Assembly (NCBI GenBank): GCA_902627565.1
Contig: CACOJM010000003.1
Coordinates: 29,944-93,943 of the forward strand
DNA: 64,000 nt
Source: an uncultured Pelagibacteraceae bacterium
GTDB lineage: Bacteria > Pseudomonadota > Alphaproteobacteria > Pelagibacterales > Pelagibacteraceae
Reading direction: 5' to 3'
A program made the position numbers and the translations under genes. Below are positions 62,314 to 64,000 of this stretch, piece by piece. The first letter of the stretch is position 1, and each line of letters opens with the position of its first letter. The notes under the pieces are model-generated. The model was given only the letters and a program-made list of their open reading frames with translations, had not been told where the DNA came from and did not search any database.

Positions 62314-64000
62314 ATGTCTGACAAATTTAGTGAAATTTACCAAAAATCCATAAACAGTCCCGAAAAATTCTGGAAAGACGCATCGGAAGATATCTTTTGG
62401 TTTAAAAAACCAACTAAAATTTTGAATAAATCTAACCCACCTTTCTACAAGTGGTATGAAGATGGAATAACTAACACATGTTACAACGCATTAGATATCC
62501 ATATTGACAAAGGGAAAGGGAATAAAACTGCTTTAATTTATGACAGTCCTATCACTGGAAACAAAAGTAAATATAATTATGAAGAATTAAGATCAAAAGT
62601 ATCAAAATTTGCCGGCGCACTTAAAGATCAAGGTGTCAATAAAGGTGACCGAGTTATAATTTATATGCCAATGATACCAGAGGCTGTCGTTGCTATGCTA
62701 GCATGTGCAAGAATAGGAGCAATACACTCTGTTGTATTTGGTGGGTTTGCTTCAAACGAACTTGCTAGCAGGATTGATGATAGCAAAGCGAAAATTTTAG
62801 TTACTGCTTCATGTGGTTTTGAGCCTGGACGAATAGTAGAATATAAACCTTTGGTAGATGAGGCAGTAAAACAAGCTAAACATAAAATAAATAAAATGAT
62901 TTTGTTCCAAAGAAAAGGTCATGAAGTTAAATTAAATGCTCCAACAGAAATAAGTTGGGATGAAGCGCATGCCAATGCTAAAGATAGTGATTGTGTTGAA
63001 ATGAATTCAAATGAATTTGCTTACATACTATACACCTCAGGTACCACAGGAACTCCAAAAGGTATTGTAAGAGATATTGGGGGTCACATAGTTGCATTAA
63101 AATGGACAATGAAAAATATTTATAACATTGAAGAGGATGATATTTGGTGGTCAGCAAGTGATATCGGTTGGATTGTTGGACACTCTTATATTGTTTATGC
63201 TCCATTGTTTAAAGGGTGCACTACTGTATTGTTTGAAGGTAAACCTGTAGGAACACCTGATGCAGGAGCTTTTTGGAAAATTATTTCTGATTATAAAGTT
63301 AAATCTTTATTTACTGCACCAACAGCTTTTCGAGCTATTAAAAAAGAAGACCCTGAAGGAAAGTTTTTTTCAAAATATGATTTAAGTAAATTTGAAAGTC
63401 TATTTCTTGCAGGAGAACGAGCTGATCCAGATACAATCAAGTGGGCAGAAAATTTATTAAAAGTTCCAGTAATTGATCATTGGTGGCAAACAGAAACAAG
63501 TTGGGCGATTAGTTCAAATTGTACTGGTATTGAAATGATGAAAACAAAGTACGGTTCAGCATGTAAAGCAGTGCCTGGATATGATGTAAAAATTATAAAG
63601 TCTGATCAAACTTTAGCAAAACCAAATGAAATGGGAGATATAGTTGTTAAATTGCCTTTGCCTCCTGGAACTTTTCCAACTCTATGGAATGCAGATCAAA
63701 GATATAAAGAAAATTATATGTCTAATTATGAGGGTTATTATCAAACTTACGATGCGGGACATATTGATGAGGATGGATATATTTGGATCATGTCTAGGAC
63801 TGATGACATTATAAATGTTGCAGGCCATAGATTATCTACTGGTGCAATCGAAGAGGTATTATCTGAACACCAATCAGTTGCTGAGTGTGCAGTGCTAGGA
63901 ATTGCTGATAAATTAAAAGGACAATTACCCATAGGTTTAATTGTTTTAAAAGCTGGTGTTGATAAAGATAACGAGACAATTTCTAAAGAATGTATTCAGA
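62314..64000 (+). CDS. AMP-forming acyl-CoA synthetase (propionyl/acetyl-CoA), partial
   Basis: The gene starts with ATG at 62314 and runs off the window after 562 codons. It follows propionyl-/acetyl-CoA synthetases: NPPFYKWYEDGITNTCYNALD at the start, the P-loop YTSGTTGTPKGI, GGHIVALKWTMKNIYNI, WWSASDIGWIVGHSYIVY, the adenylate motif WWQTETS, and RTDDIINVAGHRLSTGAIEEV. The VGTPDAGAFWKIISDY and LFTAPTAFRAIKKEDPEG segments are closer to PrpE than to Acs, so propionate or a short acyl is likely. It is divergent from proteorhodopsin. Confidence 0.85.
   Translation, partial: MSDKFSEIYQKSINSPEKFWKDASEDIFWFKKPTKILNKSNPPFYKWYEDGITNTCYNALDIHIDKGKGNKTALIYDSPITGNKSKYNYEELRSKVSKFAGALKDQGVNKGDRVIIYMPMIPEAVVAMLACARIGAIHSVVFGGFASNELASRIDDSKAKILVTASCGFEPGRIVEYKPLVDEAVKQAKHKINKMILFQRKGHEVKLNAPTEISWDEAHANAKDSDCVEMNSNEFAYILYTSGTTGTPKGIVRDIGGHIVALKWTMKNIYNIEEDDIWWSASDIGWIVGHSYIVYAPLFKGCTTVLFEGKPVGTPDAGAFWKIISDYKVKSLFTAPTAFRAIKKEDPEGKFFSKYDLSKFESLFLAGERADPDTIKWAENLLKVPVIDHWWQTETSWAISSNCTGIEMMKTKYGSACKAVPGYDVKIIKSDQTLAKPNEMGDIVVKLPLPPGTFPTLWNADQRYKENYMSNYEGYYQTYDAGHIDEDGYIWIMSRTDDIINVAGHRLSTGAIEEVLSEHQSVAECAVLGIADKLKGQLPIGLIVLKAGVDKDNETISKECIQ

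Noticed and set aside
1..64000. CRISPR array, tRNA, rRNA, insertion sequence or prophage
   Set aside because: I looked for spaced repeats, cloverleaf-like segments, transposase or phage motifs and inverted-repeat ends and saw none; a tRNA scan would be needed to be certain.

Overview
The window looks like a stretch of chromosome from a free-living SAR11 alphaproteobacterium (Candidatus Pelagibacter type). The evidence is very AT-rich DNA throughout, genes that abut or overlap by a few bases with no gap over 300 bases, and a typical SAR11 gene set: proteorhodopsin beside ferredoxin and a TrxR-like ferredoxin-NADP reductase, a glycine-riboswitch gcvTHP operon, a TRAP transporter, many EamA/DMT permeases, and shortened enzymes such as an IMP dehydrogenase without CBS domains. 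The standard bacterial code fits. I saw no rRNA, tRNA, CRISPR array, insertion sequence or prophage gene. The assignment rests on gene content, not on a database match.

Layout. 1-9.6 kb (+): end of dnaB, an MMPL/RND exporter, cvpA-purF, a PhnZ-like HD-domain protein, gshA-gshB, a DMT permease and an MFS permease. 9.7-16.6 kb: a coiled-coil protein, a MOSC protein, a small unknown protein, a DMT-creatinase-glycine amidinotransferase operon (-), moeA (-), a NifU-like protein and an HPP membrane protein. 16.7-20.5 kb: NAD formate dehydrogenase with terminator, SelO, then tspO plus a DAO-family oxidase (-). 21-30 kb: an SDR facing a DUF3833-CFAS-DUF1365-flavin oxidase block that continues almost without a gap from gcvP, so the block may belong to the glycine-riboswitch operon gcvT-gcvH-gcvP. 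30-37.3 kb: DMT permease, 5-oxoprolinase genes pxpC-pxpB (-) and pxpA (+), a TPR protein, a TRAP transporter and a YjbE/TerC protein. 37-48 kb: panB, guaA, guaB, rlmE, a glycosyltransferase, pssA, psd, icd and alaS. 48-54.4 kb: recA, a TolC-like protein, a glycerate-kinase-like protein, GFA and SOUL proteins, and umuD-umuC. 54-58.5 kb: a polysaccharide-lyase-like secreted protein, a GT2 enzyme, adenosine deaminase and a GT39 enzyme. 58.5-64 kb: dksA with two micro-ORFs, GST, FNR, ferredoxin, blue-type proteorhodopsin, and the start of an acyl-CoA synthetase.

How it fits together. A recurring theme is glycine and one-carbon metabolism. Creatine or guanidinoacetate could be broken down to sarcosine, urea and glycine; the DAO-family oxidase is a candidate for the sarcosine step. 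Glycine would then pass through riboswitch-controlled GCV, and formate would be oxidised by formate dehydrogenase. A second theme is light and oxidative stress: proteorhodopsin, ferredoxin/FNR, glutathione synthesis, GST, TspO, and a lipid-modifying cluster resembling those tied to singlet-oxygen responses elsewhere. The strongest new observations are (a) a perfect 12-nt complement between the glycine riboswitch linker and the gcvT start region, which suggests a translational switch, (b) the creatinase/amidinotransferase operon, (c) the lipid cluster continuing the gcv operon, (d) a PhnZ-like HD protein keeping all six diiron ligand positions, and (e) two overlapping membrane micro-ORFs behind dksA. 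Family assignments come from recognised motifs and remembered family sequences; no searches were run.
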